64,000 nt of DNA from Wyeomyia smithii (Eukaryota > Arthropoda > Insecta > Diptera > Culicidae): positions 184,026,498 through 184,090,497 of the forward strand of contig NC_073696.1 of NCBI RefSeq assembly GCF_029784165.1, written 5' to 3'. The notes below the pieces were generated by a model. That model was not told where the DNA came from. It made no database searches and saw only the letters and a list, made by a program, of their open reading frames with translations. Both the position numbers and the translations under genes were made by a program. This document shows positions 1 to 10,908 of this stretch, piece after piece; position 1 is the stretch's first letter; the number at the start of each line of letters is the position of its first letter.

Positions 1-3000
1 ACTTCAACCTGGTCTCAATATGGCTTATATTGGCTGTGAACCGCAGCATAACAATGAAAAGAAGCAAAATTTGTCGATTTTATTACTTCGAAAACAGGTG
101 TTCAACGTTTTGGAACGGTTTTCTAATGCGATACCCACAAATGCCACATAATTAGCTAGTGCATCCAGTTACATCAGTCTCTGAACGGCAGACAACCGTT
201 TGAATTCGAGCTATAAATTTGAGGATTATTATTTTTTTTGGCACGTATTGAATAAATTGTTTTCACGTCCTTTTCAGGACTATTTTTAACTTACGATGAT
301 GAGGATAGTATATTTTACTAAAATTCAAACAGATTAAGATGTTTGTTATTCACGAAACTTTGGTTTTTTGGGTATCTCATGTCATGATTTAAAAGTTTCT
401 AATCTTCAAATCCTTAAAAAATGTTGGCCATATTCAATTACTAATTGCTATTATACTGCAATTTTCTATGTCTTCTCAATGCAGCGTGGATAAAAACCAC
501 CACTTCTAACTTTTGCATACGATAATAACATAAACAACCGGTTGCCTGAGCCGGGTATTACATGTACTCTCTGGAAAATACTTGCACAATTTGCATCACT
601 TCCTAGGTACGTTCAATTTAAAAAGATGAATTTATTCCCATGTTGGTTGACCAGTTATCTCGCTGTTAATACTATACAACCGCGTTTTTCACATTTGGGC
701 CCTCATACATGTTCGCTCTTCTGGACTTAAACCACAAACCAGAGTTTCAGCCATCGACGCACTCATAGCTAGTTGTAAACCAACGAGCATTGACGTGATG
801 AAAGTGAAACTAAATTGGCGACAAATATGATCCTCAGGCAACAATTTCCTTCTACCCGCGTCGTACAATCCACCGCACAAGGGTAGGAAATGCAATATTT
901 ACCCAGAAAGGCGTGGCGCACTCCCAGGGCCTCCGAAAACTACGACTTGAGAAATGTTGTAACTGTTGAAACGGCAGATAGAAACTACTATTACAAACCG
1001 TTTGTTTGGATTTTTCATTACCACGTGCAGTAAGCGGAGATAGCACATAAGAAATCCACTTCTGCGAGGGAGAAAAATGTATGTTGGCCCGCTCTATGTA
1101 CAAGTGTTCAGTATGGAGTCGTCACGAACGGCGGCAGCATAATGAGTATACCCTTTCTCGAACGAAGCGAAAACCTGTTTTAAAGCCACTCGTACGTTGT
1201 GAGAAAAACGTACAACAATAAAACGCAAGAATACTACTTGGTATGTACTTATGTAGGTGTTACATAAAATAGGCTACGCAAACTGGTAGAACAAATCGAC
1301 TTTTTTTTATCACCAAATGTATAGTTTTACAGCTTGAAACTACATTCTATCTATCGATTTCGAACAGTTTGGTCGATTCACTTTCACCATCAAATCGGTA
1401 TAGAAACTGTTCCGCTTCACAGGAAGTTAACTTGCTACGGGGCATCCACACAAGCAAAATTAGCGAATCATTTCCAATTCTAATATCCACTTTACATATA
1501 TTCCTTGGCACTGATTATACACTTCTAGATGCGCGATGAATTCGATTGAAATTCCATCAAATTGGTATCGTTCTACTGATGGAATGTCAACCTCGATTAA
1601 AATACTATATCACAAGTGTTTTGTAGATGAAATCGTTGCACACCGCGACGTTCGGGGGACACACCCTGTCGAATCCGAAATAGCGAAAGCCTGCTCTAAT
1701 CGTCGACTCCAATTTTATGTTTTATGCTAACCTGAAAATGGTCGTTTCGCTCAGATTAGTATTCAAACAAACGCTCGCTAGCTACGGTCGTGATGGACGC
1801 TGTTTGCACGCTATCTTTGTTTTGTATTTTGGAACCCAAAACTGAACACGCGACGTATCCAAACTTGAACTGTGCTATTGAATAGGAATGCAACCGTTGT
1901 TGAAGAACGCGCTCAAAATACTGAACTTCACGACTGGAAGCGAACATGGAGGGAGGTCGCGCTTGAATCTTCCCCTCATGAACTGTCGCACACAGGTAGT
2001 GCGTCGGCTATAACGACGGGTAGATGAATTTTCTCAGCTGAGTTTGGTTTTAGGAAATGAATCTTCACGGTGATTCATTTCGTATTGAAAAAATAATGTA
2101 CCGAATGAATTAGGCTATGTTATTTGTCTTATTTGGAAGGCGTTCATACCTAGCTCGTGAATCTTATCGATAATCTTTTTTGTAAGCTATAATTATTAGC
2201 ATTATATTTATTCTACTTGGGGATATAAGGTTCACTTTCAATACAAGGGTAATAAAAACTAAATTCGACGATCGAATTTAAACTGAAGTTTTGAATTTTG
2301 ATAACATTCATATACCTTATAGGTCTTGAACACCTTCAGGTTTTCTATGAAGCAATATTTTACTCGATACTAATAACATTTAGTTTGCTTTTCGAAAAAA
2401 ATACGTGAATTGGTCATGCCATCATCTTCTCTAACCAGTTCTCTTAGCAAACAGCGGCTTATTGTATAAAAAATAAAGTAACGCGAAAAACGTGTGTGTT
2501 AGACGGGAGAACTGCGTTTCGATCTAAACAGTTAATCGAAAATACTTTAAAATTTGGTTGACTCATTATTGTAAAAACATATATATTAATTTTAATTTAG
2601 TTTTCGGAAAAATCCACAGCCATTTTGGGTTGTCATAATCGACCTAGTTATACTACAATTACACCTGTTATAACCAAATTACGCACCAACTACACTTTGA
2701 ATCATCGACTCAAGGGGTGGGATCAATAAGCCGTTTTTCTTTAAAGACAACCATAGACGAAACGTTACCGTCAACGGCGAATGATATCGATCAATGATGC
2801 GTGACTTTTTATTGCCCAAATTGGAAGACCTGAACTGCGTTGATATGTGGTTTCAACAGCACTTCAAACAATGGACATTTCAAGAAAAAAAACTACGGTA
2901 CGGTTTGACGATACTGGACTATTTTTTTCTGATATGGATAAACCCTACAGGTTTAAGAAGACAGCGGGTGTTATTGGTGAAACTCAGGACGAAATGCTGG

Positions 3001-3430
3001 AACAAAACTGGACCTAGTAAATGGCAAGAACCAATTTATCGATTCCAATGAAGATTTTGTAAACACAATGCATTTTAAATGTTTGAGCCACTTGATTCTT
3101 TGTACTTCTATTAATTCGGTAGCTCTTGTCCTAGCGGTCTCTCTCTGCAGATGTTCTGCATAGTTCAGATACTCACGTTCAGTTTTTTAAGAATGTCAGA
3201 TAGAGAAAGCGTTTCAGTGAGTTTAAAATATATCGCTTCCGCCTTACTTTTACGATTCGCAGCTCCTCAATGCACCCAAATCTTATATAAAAAACCAGTT
3301 GAACGTTCCCGGCGATGCTCGGGATCAAAGGTTTCAAAGATAGATTTTTGTTTTTATATTTCATTGCTGCATTAGCTCAACTCACTTCAAAAATATAATT
3401 CACATCTTATACTTCCATCATCACTTTAAG
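1..3430. other. Noncoding AT-rich stretch, no gene recognised
   Basis: Only short open frames with no recognisable protein pattern occur here. The one small structure I noticed is a perfect 10-bp hairpin stem near 2055-2082 (GAAATGAATC pairing with GATTCATTTC). The stretch may be intergenic or part of a long 5' intron of the kinesin gene downstream, but nothing in it proves either. Confidence 0.5.
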
Positions 3431-3537
3431 TAGGGTGTCGAACGTCTTCGTCAGTGGTTTTCTTCGGCCCCTTTTTGCATAAGATTGCTGCAGAAAAACT
3501 ACCGAAGAAAACCACTGACGAAGACGTTCGATACCCT
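3431..3537. repeat. 37-bp near-perfect inverted repeat (hairpin)
   Basis: The left arm at 3431-3467 and the right arm at 3501-3537 are reverse complements over 37 bp with a single mismatch, separated by about 33 bp. The arms contain the core CTTCGTCAGTGGTTTTCTTC. It could be a tiny MITE or a transcribed hairpin. It borders the 175-bp repeat array that begins about 100 bp further on. Confidence 0.75.
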
Positions 3538-3639
3538 AATTCAATATTCTGAGAACGCGCAGAACGGAAATACCCATATTGGATTGTTTTTTTCTGATTT
3601 TGGGCTGATTTACAGGAACTGGAAGTCACCATTTAAGAT

Positions 3640-5290
3640 TTCAAAATGACGTATGGAGTTCCACTTTCGAAAGTATTGAAATTGTTGGCCAAATATCACT
3701 TTAGAAGTCATAAATTTGCATGTTTCACGTAGTTTTGTGAATAATATCTCAAATTTAGTAATCAGATACTTGTTATTTTCCTTCAAATGTCTTTTCTGAA
3801 CGTTAACAAACATTTTGATAAAAAAAAACATGTGTCATCGCTATAAAATGACATATGGAGTTCCACTTTCGGAAGTATTGAACTTGTTGGCCAAATATCA
3901 CTATAGGTTATTTTCCTGAAACCGGAAGTCGCCACAAAACTTCGTAGAGAATAAGAAAATAAAAGATTTCTAATGCTTAAGCTGCCTCTTAATTGATATT
4001 CAAACAAATGAATCGTAACCTTTCCTCCAGCTAAATGTCCCAAGAGTTCTAGTTTGGATTAACGTAAAAAAAGTCAAACTGTAAGATTAAGAGCTGAATG
4101 ACCTTCTGGTTTAAAGCTCTCTAATAAAAATCAAATTTAAAAGTACAAAAGTAAATCAAATGCTGTAATATGTAACTATTCACAAAACTACGAAAACATC
4201 AGAAATGTAAAATGTTTATGCTCGAGACATGGATTATTCGGCAAAAAAAATTGTAGATGTTGAAAGAACAACGAATATTTTATTGAAAAAAAAACACAAA
4301 TCATTGAATTTAGATTCAGAGGCGAATTGCGCATAAAAAGTCACAATTTCGCATTAATCGTATAAAACGTATAAATTTTAAAAAAAAAATTTTTAGGTGA
4401 TTTTCTGTATTTTGTATGCTGTATGTGGTCCTCGTGGCTCTGTGGTTAGCACTGTCGTTTGGCTCCCACACGGTTGTGATATCGGGTTCGATCCCCGATC
4501 ATGTCGAGAATCTTTTCGAACTGCAATTTTTTTCGACTTAGCTCTGGGGCACGGTGTATCGTTGTTCTTATCCTACAACATGCAAAATTACTAAAACAAT
4601 ATCGATAACGAATTTTCTCAACTAATCTGGTTGATCGAGAACGCTATTAGAAGGCTGCAATATTGTTGTGCTGTATACAGAAAATCATCTTCAAACATAC
4701 ATTTTATATTTCAACATAAACAAACATTTTATTTAAAAAAAAATCACATGTCATCGCTTTAAATTTTGATTTAGATGCAAATCCAGCATAAAAAGTCATA
4801 ATTTTGCATGTTTCACGTAGTTTTGTGAATAATATCTCAAGTTTTAGTAATCAGATACTAATTATTTTTCCTTGCATGTCTTTCCTGAACGTTTACAAAC
4901 ATTTTAATAAAAACAGAAACACATGTCATCGCTTTGAAATTAGATTTAGAGGCAAATTCAGCATAAAAAGTCATAATTTTGCAAGTTTTACGTAGTTTTG
5001 TGAATAAAATCTCAAGTTTTAGTAAACAGACACCTGTTACTTTTCTTCAAATGTCTTTCCTGAACGTTAACAAACATTTTAATGTAAAAAAATCACATGT
5101 CATCGCTTTAAATTTTGATTTAGAGGCAAATTCAGCATAAAAAGTCATAATTTTGCAAGTTTTACGTTGTTTTGTGTATAAAATCTCAAGTTTTAGTAAT
5201 CAGATACTTTTGATTTTTCTCCAAATGTCTTTCCTGAACGTTAACAATCATTTTCATGTAAAAAAACCCACATGTCACCGCTTATTTTTT
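3640..5290. repeat. Degenerate tandem array, about 175-bp unit
   Basis: The marker ACATGTCATCGCTT recurs at 4746, 4921, 5095 and 5270 (last copy diverged), a period of 174-175 bp. Each unit also carries the phrases CATAAAAAGTCATAATTTTG, TTTTGTGAATAATATCTCAA and TCTTTCCTGAACGTT. More diverged units occur at about 3704-3840 and 4285-4365. A second motif (ATGGAGTTCCACTTTCG) is duplicated at about 3655 and 3857. A SINE at 4425-4668 interrupts the array. This looks like a short satellite-like array of an interspersed family. Confidence 0.8.
4425..4668 (+). mobile_element. tRNA-derived SINE (family 1, copy 1)
   Basis: The head resembles a tRNA gene, with an A-box-like TGGCTCTGTGGTTAGC and a B box GGTTCGATCC at 4485-4494. 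The body matches the copy at 47158-47414 through phrases such as GGCACGGTGTATCGTTGT and CAATATCGATAACGAATT. The 8-bp sequence TGCTGTAT at 4417-4424 and 4669-4676 fits a target-site duplication. It is a non-autonomous element that depends on a LINE for movement. It is not a functional tRNA, because the anticodon arm cannot fold convincingly. Confidence 0.8.
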
Positions 5291-5572
5291 TGATTTATAA
5301 CGATTTAAAATGATGGTGGTGACTGTACACCACTGAGACGGAGGCAATAACATCAATAAGATCAAGCGTTACGGAATTCCATTTTATATAGTAGATAAAG
5401 TTACATATGTGCGACCGCCCATAACTCCACAACGGCGTCTGATTCGAGCTGGCTTTGTTTTGTTGTGTTCGTCTTTGTCCAAGGCAAATTGTTACGTTGA
5501 GAAAACTAGGAATATTTAAAGGAAAATGGTAAAATCACAATTGAATAAAAACTTCACAACAGACTCCCTTTT

Positions 5573-6254
5573 TTGGACGTCGTTGTAGTCAGAGAGTCTA
5601 CGGACTTGGAATTTGAAATTTATCGAAAACCCACGAATACACAACGGGTAATACCTAACACTTCAAGCCATCCCTTCCAGCATAAAATGGCATCCTTCCA
5701 TCATATGATCCACCGCATGGAAACTTTACCTCTTAGTAAAGTAGCCAAGCAAAAAGAACTGGAATATATTTTCGAAATTGCCAATGTTAATGGCTATAAT
5801 GAAATATCATTTAAGCCATTGTAGATCAAAAGAAGCGTGTTCAATTTCGGAAATCTTTTACAACACTCACCCCAATAACAGATGATCTAAAAAGGGTAGC
5901 CGTTGAATATGACGTTAACTTGACACGCCCACTTTATCATGATTTAAAAAAATTTGGATGGATATTGTCTACACTAGTAGAAATACCCAACTCAAAACAA
6001 AATTGGGGTCTACCAAAAACCCTATTGATACCCTGAACAAAGCTGGAATTTATAAAATTGTATACAGTCACTGTGATATGGTTTATATTGGACAAACTAA
6101 ACGATATTTAGAGATACGTTTAAAAGAACATTTCGCAGAAGTGACAAAAGCAAGTAAAGTTTCAAAAAATGCCCCACCACACCTTTTCAAATCAAAAGTG
6201 GCGGAACATATTTTTAACGAGGAACACACACTAACTTCGGATAACATTCACTAG
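5573..6254 (+). pseudogene. Penelope RT C-terminus plus GIY-YIG endonuclease, broken
   Basis: Two open stretches survive in different frames: 5573-5824 (end of the RT, with the IYRKPT motif typical of Penelope RTs) and 5958-6254 (linker plus GIY-YIG nuclease). In the second, the GIY and YIG signature lies near its residues 30-45 and is followed by the expected arginine-containing helix (KRYLEIRLKEHF). The nuclease would nick target DNA for reverse transcription. A stop at 5822-5824 and a further frame change just before 5958 separate the parts. Several downstream stops remove the C-terminal tail seen in intact relatives. Confidence 0.8.
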
Positions 6255-6434
6255 CTAGCTGAAAAGACGCAGGTAACCACCCCTCATGGCTATTCAATCT
6301 TCTCCCTAAAAACTCTAGACATGGTACGGTAAACAACCGACCGCCTAATACTCTACCTAACTCCAATTAAGAGGGCTAAATTTTCATTTTACCTACTACA
6401 AATGAAAACAGGATTTACGCTTTGCTCTTTACCA

Positions 6435-6493
6435 GTCCACATAAGCACTGATGATGACTGTATGTCACAGTCGAAATACGTATTTGTACGGAC
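6435..6493 (+). ncRNA. Hammerhead-ribozyme-like motif of the Penelope element
   Basis: A CTGATGA core (6448-6454) and a GAAA core (6473-6476) flank a perfect 6-bp stem, GACTGT (6456-6461) with ACAGTC (6467-6472), closed by a 5-nt loop. GTCC (6435-6438) can pair with GGAC (6490-6493) as the outer part of stem I. ATAC directly followed by GTAT (6476-6483) gives a minimal stem III. Penelope-like elements are known to carry hammerheads with tiny stem III. One unpaired T at 6455 departs from the consensus, so activity is doubtful. Confidence 0.5.
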
Positions 6494-6519
6494 TAAAGTC
6501 TAACGGAAACTTATATTTT

Positions 6520-7474
6520 TTTCTTCTAAAGAAAACGTTGTTCCAAAAAAGCATTTGCCATACAGAAAACACGTTCTCTGTGATTTTCTTCAATGTTATA
6601 GCATATTTTAGTTTATTTTTGACGTAGGACTACGTCATTGTTTTCTATACTAGATTACATTTTGTGAAACTGAAAATGAAACTGGCAAATGTTGCTTCAG
6701 ATTTCAAACGATTATAGCAAGCGAACGACTCAATGCATCTTAGTCATTTATATGTCGATGGATAGATAAAATGTGTAACAATTGTTTGATATAATGTTTA
6801 ACATTGTTGCTTTACTGCTGAATGGTGAAAAAAGGTGAAAATTTCCAAGGTCAAGTTTTCCCATACATTTCCCTCGCTATTGGCTTGCTTCCCGAGCACG
6901 GATAACAATAACATGGACGGAATAAATTCCATTGCCTACACATTTTGACTCAATAAAGTGTTTTGGTTTGTTTGTCTTTCTCTAAGCTGCGTGGCCACGC
7001 CTTAATGGCAAAATCTACTCTGAACTCGATACTCGAGTCTGCGTGTAGAAAATTCAGCTTAAGTCTAGTTTGTCACACAATAGCGAGTGGAGTATAGCTG
7101 TTAGAGGTACGCGACATTGAGAAACGAGAGCTGCATACGAGTTAACTTCCAGGCACCGCGGAGCATGTTACCTTTATTTTGCATACGGCAGCAACAGTTA
7201 CCATCGTACGCTGCAGGATATTTTGCTGGCAAAGCTACTGGAGGGCACAGCGGAGAGCAAATTTTATGCGCGGCCAACAAAATATTCAATACTACCGGTG
7301 GTGGTTCGATCATCAGCGTTCTGTAGCACGAATTTCATACTGAAGATTATGGAATCGGTTCTTTTCAGAACTATAGATGCTTGAAGATAAGAGTTATGGG
7401 AATTTTCACAACTACTACTAGGGTAAAATTTTCATGTATTCATGCATCGTTAGTTTTACAATAACGACCATCAA
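6520..7474. other. Noncoding stretch, no gene recognised
   Basis: No element or exon was recognised. Around 7110-7320 both strands stay open for about 70 codons and GC content is a little higher than around it, which could be a leftover of an exon or chance. No splice-compatible protein family was identified. Confidence 0.4.
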
Positions 7475-7485
7475 ATATAAACGGT

Positions 7486-7783
7486 GCATCCCTCCGCCGA
7501 CATAGGTGTCGATGGTTGTGAGGTGGCGTGATCCACTCACAAGCAACCCAACTGGTCTAGATTCAATCCTAGCCGACACCGGGAGATTTTCTGAGGCGAA
7601 AAATCTCTGGGATCACGCCTTCCATCGCATGAGGAAGTAAAGCCGTTGGTGCCGGTCCGTTAATAAACGGGTCGTGAGTTAGGGACCTGGGTGTGGAGTC
7701 GCCTCCCTAGGCGTCGGTAATTGGCCACAATAGTGGCGGAAATAGACCGACGGAAAATAAGCGAGAATAAAAAAAAAATATAT
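7486..7783 (+). mobile_element. tRNA-derived SINE (family 2) with target duplication
   Basis: The element is bounded by an 11-bp direct repeat ATATAAACGGT at 7475-7485 and 7784-7794. A tRNA-like head includes a B-box-like GATTCAATCC. The body ends in GAATAAAAAAAAA followed by a short TA run, a typical retroposed A-rich tail. It has no coding capacity. I cannot name the published family with certainty, although mosquito genomes carry several such high-copy SINEs. Confidence 0.85.
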
Positions 7784-8030
7784 ATATAAACGGTAGTGTT
7801 GCCTATGAACAGTTTATCGCAGCATATAATATATACATTTAGTCCTACGTCACCATTTCATACAACCCCTAGGGCTGTATACCTTGTAGTATTTCGATAA
7901 CGTCTAAACGTATAGAATAAACGGTGGGTGGATTGGGACGAATGAAACCTACAACAGTTTATAGTACTTCAGCTTAATTCCAAGGAAAAGTATTGACATC
8001 ATGATTCCACTTATCCCGTTTTAACCTATA

Positions 8031-8624
8031 CTGCCTGTAATCGCATAATTGTAACATTCGACATTTCATGCTTTTTATTGGGAAATGTATAAAATAGTAT
8101 GCACTTTTTACATCTTTAAAAATATGCTTATGTTTGTTTGAAAAAAGTCGTAAAAAATACCAAGTTGTTTTGTCACATAGCGTAAATAACCGCATGATTG
8201 TCACACTTCCTAACTTTTTCAACTTTTTTGTCAAAAAAGCTTCCAACCAAATCCACATCTGCATGCTTTGGAACTCAAAAGTTATTCTGGTCCGGTAACC
8301 AACCATCGGTGATCCGTTTCTGATGTTCAGCTCATGTTCGCTGAATACAAGAAAAACTTCATTACCACTGTGATATATTCCAAAAGTAGCTTGAAAGTGA
8401 CAGCATAAGAGTATCATTGCAAAAATTTCAACAAATTTGACTTCAAAAGTAATGTTCAATGTATACATAGTGTAAAGTCTTACGTTTTTCAAGATACTAA
8501 GTTTAGTTGAACTGTCTATTTGCAAGAATATATTGGGAACAATGCATTTAAAGTCAAAATATAAAAGTGTCATTTGCTCGAACAACCAATTTTGCAAATG
8601 TTACAATTATGCGATAATGGGTAG
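8031..8624. mobile_element. TA-flanked inverted-repeat element (non-autonomous)
   Basis: The termini CTGCCTGTAATCGCATAATT and the complementary right end (8598-8624) match at about 23 of 27 positions and are flanked by TA on both sides (8029-8030 and 8625-8626). An internal degenerate copy of the end motif lies near 8180-8210. The first bases of the ends (CTGCC, GTAA, CGCA) resemble those of the larger element at 40709-41739, which suggests a related family. A 207-codon minus-strand open frame (7974-8597) overlaps it, but I recognise no transposase motif. Confidence 0.65.
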
Positions 8625-8841
8625 TATACCTTCTTAAAGTTATCGATTTAAGCTTATAATTTGGTATAACTTTGTAAGGAAAAGTCCTGGAGATGTATGG
8701 TCTTTGGCAAAAATGTGTGTTTTGTGTGGCCTAATAATTCCTCCGATCAACACTTTTGTGTAAAACTAACCAAAGTCAAGTACGAAAGACTAAACAGGGT
8801 GGCAACTACCAGGAAAAAACCGGGAGAATCAGGGAATATAA

Positions 8842-9065
8842 AGCAAAGTAAAAGCAAAGTCTTGGTGCTACATTCCGATTCGGAACTTGAACTTCTGTTT
8901 ATTTATACACAGACTTCGCAGCCGACTGTTTAGTGTACAGGACAATTGCGGGGCTAGCGCTACGATCCTACTGACACTAACAGTTTTTCCGAGCCGAGGC
9001 TCGAACTTACGACGACTGACTTGTTAGGCCAGCATCGTACATCGAGACCATCTGGGAGATACAAT
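8842..9065 (-). mobile_element. tRNA-derived SINE (family 3) on minus strand
   Basis: An 11-bp direct repeat AGGGAATATAA (8831-8841 and 9066-9076) brackets the element. Read on the - strand, the head near 9056 resembles a tRNA gene with B box AGTTCGAGCC. The 3' end lies at 8842, where short GCAAAG repeats form the tail. It inserted into a host stretch made of degenerate CAGGGAAT repeats (about 8815-9150). Confidence 0.8.
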
Positions 9066-9079
9066 AGGGAATATAAGGG

Positions 9080-9590
9080 ATTTAAATTTCCGATCAGGGA
9101 AATCAGGGAATGTCAGGAAATTCGTAAAGTCACCAGGGAAAATTTCAGTGGCGTGTGAGCATACGATGTAGACACTCACCAGCAACCCTACAACACCACT
9201 CAATGATAATTAAGTTGCTTAATTTTCTCTTTCTAAAGCGAAAACGAGTGTGCCAATCAACGCCAAATGATTTGAAAATATGCAAAGATTAGATTGGTGA
9301 ATTTCCGCGGGGAATGGGTTAGAGAATTGTAGCACGGGAGTCTTTTGTTGTACAGTAAAACTTTCTGAGAATGGATTGCAGAGAACTGATGATGATTTTT
9401 TTTTAAATATCCGAATAGGTACCTATTAAGAAGTAGTGTGCGCATTTTTTTGCTAATCACTACGTTTTTTTTCGTAAAAACCAGTGGCTAAATGGGATTT
9501 TTTTTCCTAACCGGTTTCTTGCACTTTATTAGCATCACGTTCACAGTTGCTTCCGAACTATTGACAAACCTTCCAACATCAAACAACTAT
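9080..9590. other. Noncoding stretch, no gene recognised
   Basis: Apart from degenerate GGGAAAT-type repeats up to about 9150, nothing recognisable is present. Confidence 0.4.
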
Positions 9591-9595
9591 TTAAC

Positions 9596-9902
9596 AATCG
9601 ACAAAAGCGAAACAATTGCCTCAGAGCTCAAACTGAAAAAAAGGCGATAGCTTTTTCACCGTTCCTGTGAATTTTGGTGCCCCTGAACGTTTCGGAAGTA
9701 CCTTAAGTCTTAAGAAACTTTATTAAAGTTTTCCTGCGGAAACGGAATACGACGAACCCAGCGAGCAATTATTCTGCGGCCTTTGACGCACTTCTGCATT
9801 TACCAGGGGCACCAAAATGGACAGGAATGGTCCAGAAACTATAATATTTTTAGGGCACCTATTTGAGCTTTAGGACAACTTTTTTTTCAGCTTTGTCGAT
9901 TA
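9596..9902. repeat. Foldback MITE with roughly 95-bp imperfect arms
   Basis: The inner arms 9656-9685 and 9804-9833 are complementary (TTTTGGTGCCCCTG against CAGGGGCACCAAAA, about 25 of 30 positions). The match continues outward with gaps to AATCGACAAA at about 9598 and its complement near 9895-9902, including a shared GAGCTCAAA/TTTGAGCTTT. The structure is a long imperfect palindrome, typical of a foldback or hairpin MITE. It has no coding potential. Confidence 0.65.
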
Positions 9903-9969
9903 GTGTAATCTTTATTTTCATTTTAATCACGTGTTTCTCAACAAAAAATATTTTTGTTCAAAATTCAAG

Positions 9970-10200
9970 TTAGGCGACATCCATAAATTATGTAACGCAA
10001 AAAAAAACGATTTTTGGACCCCCACCCCCCATATGTAACGAAACGTAACGCCAATATCTACCCCCATAAAAATTACGTAACGCTGCAGGATTTCCTTGAT
10101 AAAAATGCGAGAGGAAATGGAGAGTCTCTCCAGTGATTTTTCGTTACGTAACGCTAAAGTTACGTCCCCCCCCCCACCCCTGTGTAACAAATCGCAATGC
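9970..10200. repeat. C-run-containing TACGTAACGC repeat
   Basis: The stretch begins with CATCCATAAATTATGTAACG, contains several copies of TACGTAACGC/GTAACGC and has two poly-C runs (10020-10031, 10168-10177). Related sequence is seen at about 46190-46280 and 62430-62500. It is probably a copy of an abundant dipteran MITE. Exact termini were not resolved. Confidence 0.5.
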
Positions 10201-10900
10201 TCAAGGATACCGCCTTACCAAAAGCGAAGCTAAACTGTTTCAATTACTGATGGAAATTTCAGCAGGAACCAGTTTATGTCTGAGCCTTTTGTGATTTAGG
10301 TGGGAAAACCTATGATAATCGTAAACTAAATCAGTTTAAAAAAAAATCGAATAATCAGAGAAAAAAGTTTGAAACATCAAGGAACATCAGGGAATTTATT
10401 TTTGGAAATTGAATCGCCATCCTAAATTTTGAGTAAATTCCTTATAATATACTTCATAACTTTGTACCCAATGAAGATAGGATTTTCATTTTTCCAACAA
10501 AGTTTCATATTTTTAAGTCTTCTACAATTTTCCTGAATAAACTATTTGTCTATCTTTAAACACAAAAAAGTTAGTTTTATTATTTTTAGTATAATAAACT
10601 TTTCATAATTTTTGACAATTCATACAAACAATTGTTCCGAAGACACTATCAAGCGGAGATGAATGTGAAAGGCGATATGAAATTAAGTTCCACTTTTTCA
10701 AAACCGTCCATTTAATTCTACCACAAAACAAGAAAATAAACAAGGTTTCCATTTCGAATTGAATGAAATCCTTGCCTGTTTTCGAAATTTTATTGAATTC
10801 TACGAAAACGCGCAATAAGAAATTTGTTTAAATTGCGTTGTTAATTTTCTTTTTCTGTAAATTGAGGCAGTGAAACATTAAGGGTATTAACCTGTACATC
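10200..10900. other. Noncoding AT-rich stretch
   Basis: No gene, element boundary or RNA was recognised between the C-run repeat and the hAT element. Confidence 0.4.
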
Positions 10901-10908
10901 CTAATAAC

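Larger units (their letters stand above)
5440..6500 (+). mobile_element. Decayed Penelope-like retroelement, 3' portion
   Basis: The + strand shows the end of a Penelope-type reverse transcriptase followed by a GIY-YIG endonuclease, the domain order typical of Penelope-like elements. RT-end phrases are LPFLDVVVV and FEIYRKPTNTQR (about 5560-5650), then VYTSRNTQLKTKLGST (about 5965-6010), then GIYKI...VYIGQTKR (about 6047-6100). The frame is broken by in-frame stops and at least two frameshifts between 5540 and 5960, so the copy is dead. The 5' part of the RT is missing. The element probably ends near 6500, in a region with a hammerhead-like fold. Confidence 0.85.

Noticed and set aside
4440..4500. 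Functional tRNA gene
   Set aside because: A and B boxes are present but the full cloverleaf is not; the same sequence recurs at 47.2 and 58.3 kb with target duplications, so it is a SINE head.
3640..5290. CRISPR-like array
   Set aside because: Repeats are about 175 bp, contiguous and degenerate, without short repeats and unique spacers, in a eukaryotic context.
7974..8597. 207-codon minus-strand ORF as a real gene
   Set aside because: No recognisable domain, no splice structure; it overlaps an inverted-repeat element and its terminus, so it was kept only as a note on that element.
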